A DNA stretch of 33,194 nt from Gracilariopsis chorda. Its lineage: Eukaryota; Rhodophyta; Florideophyceae; Gracilariales; Gracilariaceae. This document shows, piece after piece, positions 1-11,900 of the stretch. The DNA is taken from the NCBI GenBank assembly GCA_003194525.1, contig NBIV01000426.1, forward strand, positions 1 through 33,194, in the 5' to 3' direction. How positions within the stretch are numbered: the first letter of the stretch is position 1; each line of letters starts with the position of its first letter. The position numbers and the translations under genes were made by a program. The notes beneath the pieces were generated by a model. It worked only from the letters and a program-made list of their open reading frames with translations, was not told the origin of the DNA and made no database searches.

Positions 1-1989
1 AGTACAATTCACTTCAATGGTGAATATCGTGGCATGTTTGCGCTTGGAGTCAGTGAACGCGACGGGTATTTTCATATTGCACCACCAAACGCAACGTCAC
101 AAATGTGCGCACAGCGTGTTTGGGGATATGTGTCCTCAAGAAAACACCAGATTCAAACCCTTTATCGCTTGTTCATGTGCTGGGTTCTCTTCTCTATCCC
201 AACGAAGTGCGCAGATACTGGAGCACTCACGAAGGACTCACCATCTCAATCTTGCACATCAGTACTCATCATGGTGATGATAGCGAACAAAATCGTTTTC
301 CCGGCCCCTAGTTCCCGAACGTCGGCGAAGGACTCGAGCTCGTTTAGCATTGGAAATGAAATCAAGAGGGCAATCGAGTGTCACAACGAAAGCCTTCGAG
401 AAAACGAAGCAGATTATCGTGTGGAGATCCCATTCAAGAGTACTGGCAAGTATTCTGTAGCTGTCCTGGGCACTGTTGGTCGCTTGCTGCGCTCATCTGA
501 TGTATTTTCACAGCATGTAGGCAGAAGAAGCTTTCGTTCCATCAAACAGGCTACAGGCCAGAACATGTTCCAGAAGGCTGTGAACGGGCTGATTCGCGAT
601 ATCAACGAGAAGCACAAACTTCTTACGTACACCGAAGGTGATTGGGGAGCAATGAAATCCATTGTGCAGAAGCTTCGCAATGAGGTCGCGCACAGAAATA
701 GCAAGAAGAGGGCAAAATTAATGAAAAAGAGGCAGCTCGCTCGGCGTCCAAGGAATGATTCAGAAGCTATGTTGACAAACAAGCAGACCTTTGAAGAACA
801 CAGAGTTCAAAAGCAGCGTTTTGTTTCCCGGACTCCAAATCGTACAGAGCCAAGTACGAATGTGCCTCGTTCTCGTCATGATGAACATTCTCGGGTCAAG
901 AGAAACCGAAAGCTCAGCCAAAAGGTCGGGAGGAGTGATCACAGAATCCTTAACAACATTTGTAGTTCTGATGATTGCACTGGTCTTAGTTCGTCAGTTC
1001 GGATGAGATTGACACGAAAAGCAAACCCACGAAGCATCGCAGCTTACGAAGGAGCCAAAAAGTGGAACGCCGTAAGGAAAGCAGAACTCCTGAAGATAGT
1101 GATGATGATATTCAACCAGTTTTCAGAACACACAAATCCTCGCTGGCCAGTGCAAGGACCAAAACGGTTAGAACTCATGCGAAGGGGAGAGAGTTACTTC
1201 ATCGCTCGGATGGTGAGTTATCTGAGAAATCTGATGACGATGATATTCATTCAAATAAGAGTCCATACAGCTCCTCCACGCTGAGGCTGAGCCCCCAGAC
1301 AACAAAATGGCAATGGTAAGAAAAGACTGTTACCTCAGCGCCTTGATGCAGGCCAGTGTGTGGCTGAAAGCCGTCAGACGTCACATGCCTCTGATGTTGC
1401 AGTAGAACCCATTTTGAGGACGAAGACTAAAGCTTCGTTCACGCCACTCACCAAAACACCCCCAAAGGGTTAGGAAACATAGAACTCTACTTCACTGCGT
1501 AGACATTTCATCCCCTCAGGGGGGTGACGAAGTTGATGTGATCGGAAGCAAGAATACAAAGAACGTTGCGTTGACGAAAAGGAAGCAACTTGCCCTAAAA
1601 CGTAAGAGGCGCGTTTTTGCCTGAAAGTTCTGAAGATGTGCAGAAACAAACTCACGTCCACAAGAAGCCACGTCTCGAAACCCGTTTCGAGAATATTGAC
1701 GAAGGTGTGCCAAAGGGATCTCATACCTCTGGGTCTTTGACTGAACACACTGCACATATGGATCGTAACAGAATGCGTTTCATTGGGCGAGGAAGACAGT
1801 AGCAATTGTGATCGAAAGTGCAACGTAGTAGGTTGCAACATGCCAGGGGATGCGGCTCATAGATGCAATGTGTGCGGAAGAGCTATGCATAACCTTTGTG
1901 GTCAACGAGTGCTAGGTGCTGCTCATGTTGAAGGAAAGTTCATCTGCTCTTTTAGTTGCGTGTCGAGTGCTTTGAAGCAGATAACGTAG
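1..1989 (+). pseudogene. Decayed gene with C-terminal Cys/His zinc-binding motif
   Basis: I do not recognise this gene. The frame is open from base 1, so the 5' end lies outside the window. Coding-like sequence hops between frames: frame 1 to about 1060, frame 3 to about 1300 (an acidic Ser/Asp-rich stretch), frame 1 to a TAG at 1471, frame 2 over about 1505-1620 (Lys/Arg-rich), frame 3 to about 1785, then frame 1 to 1989. The last piece has a clear metal-binding pattern (C-x4-C-x9-C-x2-C-x4-H-x2-C, then C-x3-C). Similar Cys/His tails occur at the C terminus of some transposon-encoded proteins, so a mobile-element origin is possible but unproven. Five frame changes in 2 kb, none at convincing splice sites, indicate decay. 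An earlier segment (about 330-760) is basic and helix-rich. Confidence 0.55.
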
Positions 1990-4616
1990 GCCCCAACAGC
2001 ATGATTTACATCCAGTGTGACGAGGCTCTGGGTCCCAAGGGAATATATAGAGCACCGAACCCGCAATGAAGGCTGATTTCGATGTGCTGCGAGCGATGAG
2101 GACTGTGCTTTGTGGTTACAGATGGCTATCAGTCATTGCTTAAGGGGTCTCTGAGCTTGGGCTGAACGATCGAACCGTGATATTAACCACAGAAACTGCA
2201 GAGCTTGACGTAACGCATAACCTACTTCTGACTGGTTCGTCAGAATGTTGTACGACTTATCTCTTTGTGGAATAAATAATAACATATGTGACGTTGAGCC
2301 AGAGCTTTATTCTTGTAGCCCACCTGTCATCTCAAGCCTCCAACACATCTTCATTACCATGGTTTTATCTGAAATGAGCACGAGTTCTGGAACTTGTACA
2401 GCAGATTTGCAGCCAGAAGTAGCCAAAAACAGGTGAAGAGAATACAATTCGATGCATCACAAAGCCCAGCAACGTAGCAACAAGAAGCGAGAGCAAGAAA
2501 GACGCGCTCTTTCCAAAAGAAGAGGTGAGTGTCGACGAATCTCTGCGCCTGTGTGTCAACAGATATGTTGCACCGCCTTTTTGCGAAATGGATGTGGTCC
2601 GTCCTTGCGAAGGTGGGTAAGGTGCAGATTCACGACGGAAGGAAAGTCGCAAGTGACTTTGTATGTGAGGCTACGGTCAATGGTGGCAAAGTGATACACC
2701 GCAAGACACAACGGAGCTGCTGCTATAGTTGGTGGCCGCGACCGCGTCTGTCGTTGTGGGGGTGGGGGAAGTTCAGCTTCACTGCTAGAGCGCGCTTGCT
2801 TGCATGGATGGGTGTCCAGAGAATCGTAACTCAAACGGTCTGCCAATACAGTTGCTCTTCCATTGTAACGTAGAACGCATTCTCGACAGGCCATAGCAGC
2901 AAAAAGAGCAATTTCAGCCGGGGTACCGCGTTGAATCAAACAACATCATGACTTTGACCGAAGAGTTCATCTGCAGAAACGTTGAGAATATTATCTTGAA
3001 TCAAACAAAGACATAATAAAAGTGCTTCCAGGCATATGACACAGCCGTCGCAAGCGTGCATACGAGGAAGACGTCAAAATTATCGCTTTTGGGTTGCGAA
3101 GAGAGTGGATAAGAGAACATGCTAGATGGGCGTAGCGTGTAGTAAGGTGTTGCCATAAGTATTGTGAGGCGGTTTTCGTAGTGACTGATTTAGGAGACGA
3201 AGGACGATGCGACTTTGTTAGGGGGTTTGCTGCGGATGCACGCATGAGATTGGGTATGATGACGAACCCACGAGTGGCATTCCCAAGCTCATCACCGTTT
3301 GTGTAAAACTCCTTACGTCAACAGCTCTTGCTTACCGCTTTTTGGCTCTTTTCGGATCTGCATCAACACTTGCAGTAACAATTTAAGGAAAAATTCCAAA
3401 CGTTTCCTTCACATCTGATTGTCCTCTCATATGCAAACATTCAATCTAATCTACAGCAGACTGTACTGCAACAACTGTAATGTGAGCGTGGGTTTGGATC
3501 ACAAAATGTCAGATTTTGAAATTACAAAAACTATCGAAGCATGCACATGACACAGATGACCTACCGCAGTTCGTTGAGAGTTGACCGATAAAAGCTGCAC
3601 ATGTCGCAGTTTCTGAAACTGTTGAAGAAAAATGGCTGGGATTAACCCAGCATTGATGTTGTAGAGTATTGACGGCAGTGCCCTGTTTTTCTACAGATTT
3701 TTGAACAACAAGTTTAGGATAACCACACCCTTTTTGTACACTTCGAAAAATATCGTCATGGGGCTCGGCTCTGAAAAATCAAGTTTCCAGCACCACCCGA
3801 GCTTCGAACCCGTAACCCCAACAGTCAGCCCAACAGTTTTTTACTGGTCCACGACTGCGCTGTGCGCCTCCGCTTCCCACGATGGTTATGTTCTGGGCCT
3901 CCGTGGTGGTCTGTATTTATATCAGGTTTTCATAAACAAGTATAGTCCGAGTTTTCATTCCGATTTCCTAATATCAATCTGTGGGCAGGTAGCTGCATGT
4001 TTCGTTAGCTCCTTAGTTCGCTACAACGAGGAGTGCCATTTAAATAATAGAGAGATGTATTAAGATCTGGCAACGTTAGATTTCTTTATCGATGAAATTG
4101 GAGGTGCTCGAGTGGGCACCGTAACTCTGTTTGCCATTTGTGTGCAAGCATCGAGCACCAAACTCCAGTACGTGCGTGGTTCCTTCACAGGCAGCACTTC
4201 GGAAGAGACAAACGTATCTTATTGTACTGAGACCGGTATCGAATGTCTCGATGGCAGAAGCGCAAGTACCACAGAATCGTCATCAGGAAAGGCGTCGTTA
4301 AGCCGCATCAACAGAGCCGCAGAAACAGGGCTAATAGTGACCGCGGTTGTATCTATGCGAACGTACACAAAGATACTATAACTCGACTGGCGAACGACTA
4401 GTGCGAATGGTCCACAGAAGGAGCGCGCAATGGTGTAAAACGTAGAGGGGTGAGAATTCCAGGGGAAGAAGGGTTACTGCCTGGGGAGGACATGAAGCGA
4501 GAAGATGTGTAGAACGAGAGAGAGAGTTGTCGTCTTATAGAGGTTCAAGGTGGGGGCGACATCGGCGCCTTTGAGTACCCATTTAGAGGGTGATCCTTCG
4601 TGTCATCAGCCTGCAC
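1990..4616. other. Long stretch with no supported gene
   Basis: About 2.6 kb in which I can support no gene. Open frames of 60-130 codons occur on both strands (for example 2529-2873 +, 2556-2939 -, 3701-4063 +, 4112-4381 +), but none shows a recognisable motif or a convincing start. A fragment near 2452-2530 encodes a Lys/Arg-rich string resembling the basic linker of the decayed gene upstream and may be its debris. A short near-repeat, TTGAATCAAACAA, occurs at about 2931 and 2996. The one structured feature is the tRNA-like stretch annotated separately. Confidence 0.5.
3795..3865 (-). repeat. tRNA-like / possible SINE head (Pol III A and B boxes)
   Basis: On the minus strand AGCGCAGTCGTGG (3849-3861) resembles a tRNA A box, and GGTTCGAAGCTC (3799-3810) resembles a B box. 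Their spacing of about 40 nt is right for an internal RNA polymerase III promoter. Four of five pairs of a T-stem can be formed around the TTCGAAG loop. The flanking sequence does not pair into a 7-bp acceptor stem, and the anticodon stem is poor, so this is not a functional tRNA. A tRNA-derived SINE fragment is the simplest reading; a chance match is possible. Confidence 0.3.
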
Positions 4617-7600
4617 TATTCAATGGATGCACCCTCTGTGCGCGTTAGACAAGCCCCAAGACCTCCCAAGTTTACCATCGAAGCCATCTTGTTCATCTGC
4701 GCCAGGTGGAGATCCAAGACCCACTCAATGGGGTCTCCGTGAACCTAATTCTTCGCACCCGCACTGAAAGGGGCACGTCTTTCTTGATGTCCGGCCATTG
4801 ACCATGCTTCAGACCCTCGACCTCAGTAATCAGCGTAGCCATAGCATTCTACACCTCCACAAAAAAGTGGTACTTGTCGGCCTTCAGTGTTGCGATCACG
4901 CCCAGCATCCCATCCGTAGTTCGGAAGATCATCGTGTTCACCGCCGCTGGCTCGTTTTCCGCCAATTGCATCACCAGTGATCCATGTTCGATGCCATTCA
5001 CTCTCGCTACCAGGTGGAACTGTCCTACTCTTTCGAGACGCTGCCGTTCACCATCAGATGTAGCACGAGAGTTTCGCTTGCATGTGTACAAGTGCTTTGA
5101 GTGGTGAGCGACAATATACGTGTCGTCGTCCAACATTTCCATCGCCATCACCCATACCACCCCATAATCCCTTGCCAGCTGCTCTACCCGATAGTTATCC
5201 CCTAGCTTCTTGCAGGACAGTAGAGCCACTGACCTCACAACGTCTCCAACAAGTACAAAGTCCCCACGCAGTTTCATTCGATACGCCAGAATATGTCCCC
5301 GATGTCTGTCCAGCTGTTGAATACTTAGCATACAGTCTTTTCGTTCAGAAACCGAGGGCAGCCGCACCTCCGGACCCACACGGATAATCAACATTCCGTT
5401 ATGCGAATTCATGTTGTACACAGCGCCGTGACACTTTTGTTCCGCTACCAGAACCGCCTTGCCTTCGATGATCCGGAAAATCAGTACCCGCCCACTATTC
5501 GGATCCTCTTCGGTTGGCAAATCGAATTCTGTTCCAACGACCAGGAATTGTTCGTTCTTGTCAATTACGCTTTCAGTGAAAGTAGTAGCAAGAATCGAAC
5601 TTCCGTTCTCCATAGGTTTTAGCTTATACTTGGACAATGTATCGTACCTTGAATCATCGATGATTCGCACATATCCTTCCCATACGTCATCACCGACATC
5701 TTCAATGGCTTGTGTCTCTGTGGTCACGCCAAAGCATTTTGCCATTTCCATATGAGTAATCTGACGTGGTTGCTCACCTAATGGTATTGAGATAATATGT
5801 AGTTTTTGGATCTCATCCACCTCACCCAGGTGCAGTCCGTTTTCTGTAGCAATTGCCAACGAGTCCGGGAAAGCTTCGGTGTCAAATCCACAAACTCGGG
5901 TAAGCTCTTGAAGGTTCACGTTAGACACTAGCAGTTTCCCACCCCCAGTGGCAGAGTAGACTACTGTTGGTCGGTCGCTTGCTGCAAATACATGATTTGC
6001 CCCACCGCTCCTGAAGATGCTCAGCTGGGCAGGCTGGGTACCTATACTCAGTTTTCTTCGCTCTGGAACTATGGAAACCGGCATTGATGATGAATCCAAT
6101 TCCTCAGAAGATGCTGCGGCCATCGCTATTTCGCCGCTCACCGAGTAGGTCAGAAGGAACCCGTCCCAAAGGTCAACAAGCAGATAATGCTGACCTTCAA
6201 GGGACGCTAAGAGAACTGAACGAACGATGACATCGCCACCCAGTTCTATACTTTCAAGGGCTCGTAAAGATGGAAGAGTGACCAAATTCACTACCGAACT
6301 TTCATTCACTTCAGCCCATAGTCCAACTACAGCCAGATATGCCGCACCCCTGCTTTCCGTAGAATCTTCAATATCTGTCATTTGATTTGTTGATTGCAAG
6401 AAATTGCAATTCAAACAAGAAACCTCTCTGTCCATCTTTGTCAGTGTAACTTCCACTAGAGTCTTGTTATCTGGCTCAACCTTCAGGAGAATAAGATACC
6501 CACCAGTTGTGGCGAAAAGAAGCTGATGGATATTCTTGGACGCAATTGAAATCCGCATATTTGGGGGAGGGACCCAGCTGTAGGTCGGCTGAGACGTCAT
6601 TGTTCTATAATCAGTGAAATGAACACCTTTTGCTGTAACTTGAACGATGATAACACCCTTCATGATTGCCGCATACAGTGTAGGTGTATCCTCGTCTAAG
6701 CCTGGTAAACTTGCCGGAGCCATTTCATCCGCGCTAATAATTCCTAATGTCCTGATGGCAGAAGTGAAGGTTTGGAGGAGGTAAGAGTCATATCTGTCAA
6801 CGATATGTCTCTATAAGGATCACATGTCTTTAATACCCGGCAGGTCCTCTGATGCGTGTTCCGACTTGCTTATTCCGTTTCCGATGAACTGTAAAGAACC
6901 GCCTTTCCCTGCTCCAGAGCATGTCCCAACTTGTCTTTGACCGTGAGGCAAATAGCCCATGCCTCCAACAATGCAAAAGTCTAGAATAGGACCGAGATGA
7001 GGGTATGTTTGCACAAGTTCGACGTCAGTACCGTTCTCCTTATTTCGTTCACGACCGAGATGGACGAGATTTGAATCACCTTTCTTTGCCCTAATAAAGG
7101 CAAAAGCACTGTCACGGTTGGAGATGCAACAAGGTACACTGGTTTCCCCAAGACGTTCCATCTTGATTCGCCTAACTACTTTGTTCTGATCTGTCACTAG
7201 AAGAAGAACACTGCGTTCTCCCTTATGATCCCCGAAAAGATATTGTGTGCCTTGGGCATCAACCCTTCCCACAGCAGTGATAATTGTTTTTTCAAATTAT
7301 TGCGCCGTATAATCTCCGTTTGTGTTCATGTAGGTGACAAGATCATCACCAAAGACCATCATCACCAAAGACCAAAGCACCGCATATGGGTTCTGAAACA
7401 GCAAATAGTTTTTTAGATGTAACATCAAGCTTGCCTTTTTTCGATGTGGTAGGCGCGATATCTTGGTCGCTCATCCGAGTGACGTAGTTCGCATTTCACG
7501 ATTACCGTTTCCCCGCCAACACAAAATGGCGATTGTGAGATTCTATCAGCAGTGCAAGGAGACCATGTCGAGGACGCTTTTTTCCGTGAGGCGGACTTTA

Positions 7601-8052
7601 AACGCCGTCTTATGTGCATCGTGCTCAGTCAGGGCTACTTTGCGTAATCGCTTGTACTGATACGTTGCGATGCATTTTGCCTTCGAGTCAACAATGCTAA
7701 CGCGCTCGAATATGGAATTGGACACGAAGTGGTCTTCCATATCGCCGGAGGACACGACATGACAGCGCGACTCGGCAGCATTCCATCGCAAAACGCAGAG
7801 CTTGTATTTGTCGGTGATGACGACGAGGTGATCTTGATTCTCTCGGGTCATACGCATAAGATGCATTACGGAAGTAGTGCCATAAATCGGTAGCTCGATA
7901 GTGCAAGCAAGACCTTCTCTAGTGATGGTGTATACCTGAATATAGTTGACCTTCGAGCCGATAAGGTTGCGCTGATCTGGGGCTAGAAAGCTTCCGACAG
8001 CGGTGTGCGAGACCCGCGACGGCTTATGGGCGGTTACGACGTAGTTGTACAT
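4617..8052 (-). pseudogene. DDB1: DDB1 (UV-damaged DNA-binding protein 1) degenerate copy
   Basis: DDB1 is the three-beta-propeller adaptor of CUL4 ubiquitin ligases and acts in nucleotide-excision repair and chromatin control. The N terminus starts MYNYVVTAHKP at 8052. Family hallmarks follow in order: LGETSVP, LGPILDFC, TCSGAGKGGSLQ, then SDRPTVVYS, PDSLAIA, DEIQKLHI and GDFVLVGDVVRS. Length and order match a full DDB1 of about 1,140 residues. The frame is broken repeatedly: a break after 7546; a 16-bp tandem duplication at 7342-7373; TAA at 7297; TGA at 6820 where the family has Trp; TAG at 6811; TAG at 4849 where the family has Gln; a frameshift near 4780; TAG at 4745. Removing one duplicated 16-mer restores the expected frame there, so at least that lesion is a real mutation. 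The last residues are uncertain, so the 3' end at 4617 is approximate. A functional DDB1 presumably exists elsewhere. Confidence 0.9.
7342..7373. repeat. 16-bp tandem duplication inside the DDB1 copy
   Basis: ATCATCACCAAAGACC occurs twice with no gap, at 7342-7357 and 7358-7373. The duplication adds 16 nt and shifts the DDB1 frame. With one copy, the minus-strand frame reads through the conserved segment that aligns with the 'GGAIIIG' region of human DDB1. Confidence 0.95.
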
Positions 8053-8133
8053 TCTGGGCACGGGTTGAAGCAAGAACCGAGCGGAGGATTGGGAACGAGA
8101 TGGGGAAGGAAAACAGCAGAGCACAACGGCTCA

Positions 8134-8166
8134 GGGCCAGCGCGGGCCAGCGCGGGCCAGCGCGGG
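8134..8166. repeat. 10-bp tandem repeat, 3.3 copies
   Basis: GGGCCAGCGC is repeated three times perfectly and followed by GGG, about 80-115 bp upstream of the DDB1 start codon. It may be a GC-box-like promoter element or a simple satellite. Confidence 0.9.
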
Positions 8167-8297
8167 CTCCTGTCGGACTAGAAGATCTCGACACCGCGCT
8201 CTTCTGCAGCAAGACGTCGGAGAGAGGCGATGCAAAGAAGCGGCGGCGTTGAAGCGAGACGGTGATGGAGGAAAAGTGCGCCAAAAAGGCCGGGGCT

Positions 8298-8414
8298 GTG
8301 GAAACTTCGGAAAGTTTCCACTCTGATTTGTTCAGGCAGGTGCCGTTGGTACGACGGTACAGTAACTGTACAAAATTAGTAAACTACCGACGGTAGCGTT
8401 CCTGGAGTAGGAAC
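8298..8414. repeat. Cluster of four perfect inverted repeats
   Basis: Four palindromes lie within 117 bp: a 10-bp stem GTGGAAACTT with loop CGGA (8298-8321); GTACAGT-A-ACTGTAC (8357-8371); CTACCG-A-CGGTAG (8384-8396); and GTTCCT-GGAGT-AGGAAC (8398-8414). All pairs are Watson-Crick. They could be factor-binding dyads of the divergent promoter or remnants of a small palindromic insert. Confidence 0.85.
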
Positions 8415-8900
8415 CTATTTCGCTGCATCTTCTGTGCTTTGGCGCTATGGATCAACGCTCCCCGCGAAAAGTAGGGGTGATCGGCTACCACGAGCTACTG
8501 CGGCTACTAGAAATGTTAATCCAAACTTCGAAATGCGAGATTCGGCTGCCGTTCTGCTCTTCACGGCGCATGCGCACAGCTCCACTGCGCAGTGACGTGA
8601 TGGCGCAGCACTTCTGTTGTCGGTCATCGTTTCGGTTCGGATGCTGTGCTTCGCCTCGCGGGCCGTTGCTAACCCTTTCACACTTCCGCTCCGTCCGCTG
8701 CCCACCGTCTCCCCAAGTCGCCAGCATTCGTCACTACAACGTCTTTCTTCTGGTCCATGTCGTCTTCTGCCCATGACTTGCGGCCCTTTTCACTCCAGCA
8801 CCCGCCTTTATTGACCTCCCAGAAGCCTCCGCCACTTTTCTGCCTCCCCCTTCTCTTGCGCTCTGCATCCCTCTGAAACACACAATCCACCACTTTCAGT

Positions 8901-11900
8901 ATGGGCGCCGAAACGGCGTCCATGTCTGCGTCCGCAGACAACTCTTCTCTTTCTCTTTCATTCCGCTCGTGCTTGCCTTTGTGCTATGGATTATCATCGT
9001 TGCCATTATCCTCCCTCGCTTCTTGGGTCGCATCGTGTCCTTCTTCATCAATCGCGCGCGAGGCAACACACTTCGGATCGTTGTACATTCGATTTACATC
9101 TACCCGTTTGCTGGTCACGCCGTTGCTCATTCAGTGCGCTACACGGTGCCAAACGGTACCATTGCGGTAAAGCAGTTAATACTCCAGATACTATGGTGGC
9201 GAAAATCACCCAGAGTCAACTTCAACCAACTTCTAACCGTCGAGCAACCAGCTACGCTCGATCGCGTGGCGCACGCCCAACAAGAAATTGAGAAGGAAAA
9301 CGCCGCCTTCTTTCTTAAACGTCCGTTGTATCGCTTGAGAAGATGGTGGCGTCGAGTCACCGCTTCTCCGAATCAAGATGTGTCCGATGAACCCACCCCT
9401 CTTATCTCCGTCGTTTGCGTCGGCCTTCGTACTCGCATGGTTAACTATCAATCCAACTACAACCTTGTTAAGCGCGTACTCCACATGTCTGGAAATGAGT
9501 CTACACTTGACAGCCTTGTCAATTACGGTGTGCGATCGAGAGACACTCCTAACCCTGATTCCGACGCTACTGTCCCCGCCCGTTCCAGTTCGTCTTCAAG
9601 GCCTGACGAATCATCCTCTGCCTCGTCGTTTTCGTCTGTACAATCAGTGGATGAGAAGCCTTTTGTGGAGCGCCTCCTCGAGCGTACGTCGTTAAGAATC
9701 ACGCACGGTGCCTTTTATTTTTGCGACATGAGTGAGTCCCCTCTCGTTCGAATCTCGGTCAAGTCAGCAAAGTTACGCTATATGTACGGTGCACCGGCAT
9801 GTTCTATAGATAAGTGCCGAAAACGCATTCGCATGCGGACATCTGGTCTGAAAATCTCCGTTTCTGATGAAACCTCTGTGAAGAGTGTCACTGAAACGTC
9901 TAATGCGACAAGAGGCTCGGCACAGAACCTTAATGGTACCGAACCCCTCGTGAAAAAGGAGGATACTACGAACCGCTTGATACAGCGCGTTTTAGATCAC
10001 GGGTATAGAGGTATTAGTGAATCCCTGTCTGAAACAGGCACAGTTCGCGAACACTCGCATAAGCAGTCGGTAGACCAAAATCCTCCGCGGACCGGGAACA
10101 GACGAATTCCGCTACCCACATTCCAGAAGAAGGGATGGCGATTTAAACCAACTGTCCGGCGAACTAGACCGTTACCATGCTCTGAAGTACTGAAAGCTGA
10201 AACGGCCATCATTGACTACGTATTTGACGAACCGGGTGTCGAATCTGCTCGTCCAGAAGAAGTGGTAGGACGAGATGATCATAATGGGGAACAAACAAGC
10301 ATGGATGTGCGTGAGGATTCAAATTCCAATACGCCGCCAGTGTGCCGTGTGTCAGTGTTGCCGAGAGGTACGTCGCTTTCGTACAATGCACAAGCGAAAG
10401 CAGACATTGAGAAGGTTGTTGAAAGGCTTCAACCGCCGTTTTACGATCTAGATCCACTGGAAAAGAGACTATACACCAAAGAAGGTAAACGGGAAGCAAC
10501 CGGGATTCAGATTGCCATTGACGCCTCTCCGAAGATTTCGAAAGAGAATCAACTACCTTTGATTGCTATACCATTTGATGCGAGGGAAAACACGTAGAAG
10601 GCTCTTAAAATTACCGGCATCAGACAGTGGAGTTCGTCAGACAAGAATGGAAAAAAAGGAGAACGGGACAAGGAGCCATGCTTTCCTATGCCAAGCAAGT
10701 TGCTGTTACATGCCAAAAAGATTTCGCTTCGAGCAGAAATACCCTACGAATATGGTGCGTCTCAGAAAACAGTTATAACCATGAAAGATATGGAAGCTCG
10801 AGTGGAAGGAGTAGTTAATATGCCAATCAGCCGTTCACAGCTGACTACCATCACAAAAGTAGTGCACACTCCAAGGATCTGGAATGAAGTACATGCTGTT
10901 TCCTTCGATATTGTTATGTCGCAAATGGAGCTTAACTACTTTCCCGACACCCTTCGCATCATTGATGATATTGGCGCCTACTCTAGAGAACATAGTAAGA
11001 AACCGGAAAACGTTCGTTACTTTGTTCCTTACCGGGAAATTGTAAAGATTCGTGCCGAAAAAGACTACTGTGTGGTTCTAGCATGCAGCCACGATAACAC
11101 GTGGAAGGACATCCAGAACGTGTTTCAGATCAGTATAGACAGATCAAAGTGTGCGGAACGAGTTGCGCGTTTACCCCTACCCCAGTTGCAGCATCGTCAT
11201 ATCGTGATGATTCTTCCGAGACTCATTGGACGTTATCGTTTCCAAATACAACAGGAAAGATCTCTGTCGACGTACTAGGGACCCCAGGTTCTCTGAGAAA
11301 AAGTCAAAATAAGTCTGAAACCACAGAAGGCACTGATACCAGTGACGACTTTCTCCGATAGGGTCGCACCTCGTCCCTTGCGCAGCGTATGCTGAGTCAG
11401 CTTGAAACGCTTTTAACTCAACACGGAAGCACCTCTCTCCAACCTATCTCGCAGAAAAAACACCACGGTTGTGGAGCGTGTGTTCTTGGCGGCTGGGGAA
11501 ACGTCTGAACTGTCTCGAAAGCTGATTACAAGCGAGAGTAAGTTCTCCTTGGATAGTCCAAGGCATGCCTTTCTCCACGCTGCAAACAAGAGTGAAATGC
11601 ACTTCAACACGTCCAGCTTGGTTGTAGTCTTGAACCCGCATCACACGACACATGTTTTAAACCTAAGTAAGAACTACAGTTCTGGAAAACCTCACACAAT
11701 ATCTTCAAGAGAAAACACCAAGACGGATGATGTACGCAAAGAAATCGCGACTCGCGTATTGGGTAAAGGCCGGTATCGAAACTTGTCTGAATGTCTTACT
11801 ATGGGTTTGAGCACGGGTCTAATGACACGTTCAGCAGCATCTGGGAACGCTGAAGATGATACATTTGAACTGATTATATGTATTGATTCACTTCTTGTGC

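Larger units (their letters stand above)
8053..8900. promoter_or_regulatory. Divergent intergenic region between DDB1 and the Csf1-type gene
   Basis: The two genes start back to back (8052 minus, 8901 plus), so this 0.85 kb would have held both promoters. It is GC-rich near DDB1, contains a 10-bp tandem repeat at 8134-8166 and a run of palindromes at 8298-8414, and is C/T-rich from about 8680 to 8900 just before the plus-strand start. Overlapping open frames on both strands at 8445-8776 have no recognisable content. I see no clear TATA box. Confidence 0.5.

Noticed and set aside
2556..2939. 127-codon minus-strand frame
   Set aside because: No recognisable motif, no neighbouring support, and overlapping open frames on the other strand.
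3795..3880. Functional tRNA gene
   Set aside because: No acceptor stem or proper anticodon stem can be formed.
4849..6723. CPSF160 or SF3B3 (paralogues of DDB1)
   Set aside because: The N terminus (MYNYVVTA) and the blocks LGETS, TCSGA and SDRPTVVYS are those of DDB1.
8445..8776. Overlapping 109-codon frames on both strands
   Set aside because: Mirror-image open frames in GC-rich intergenic DNA without motifs; likely chance.
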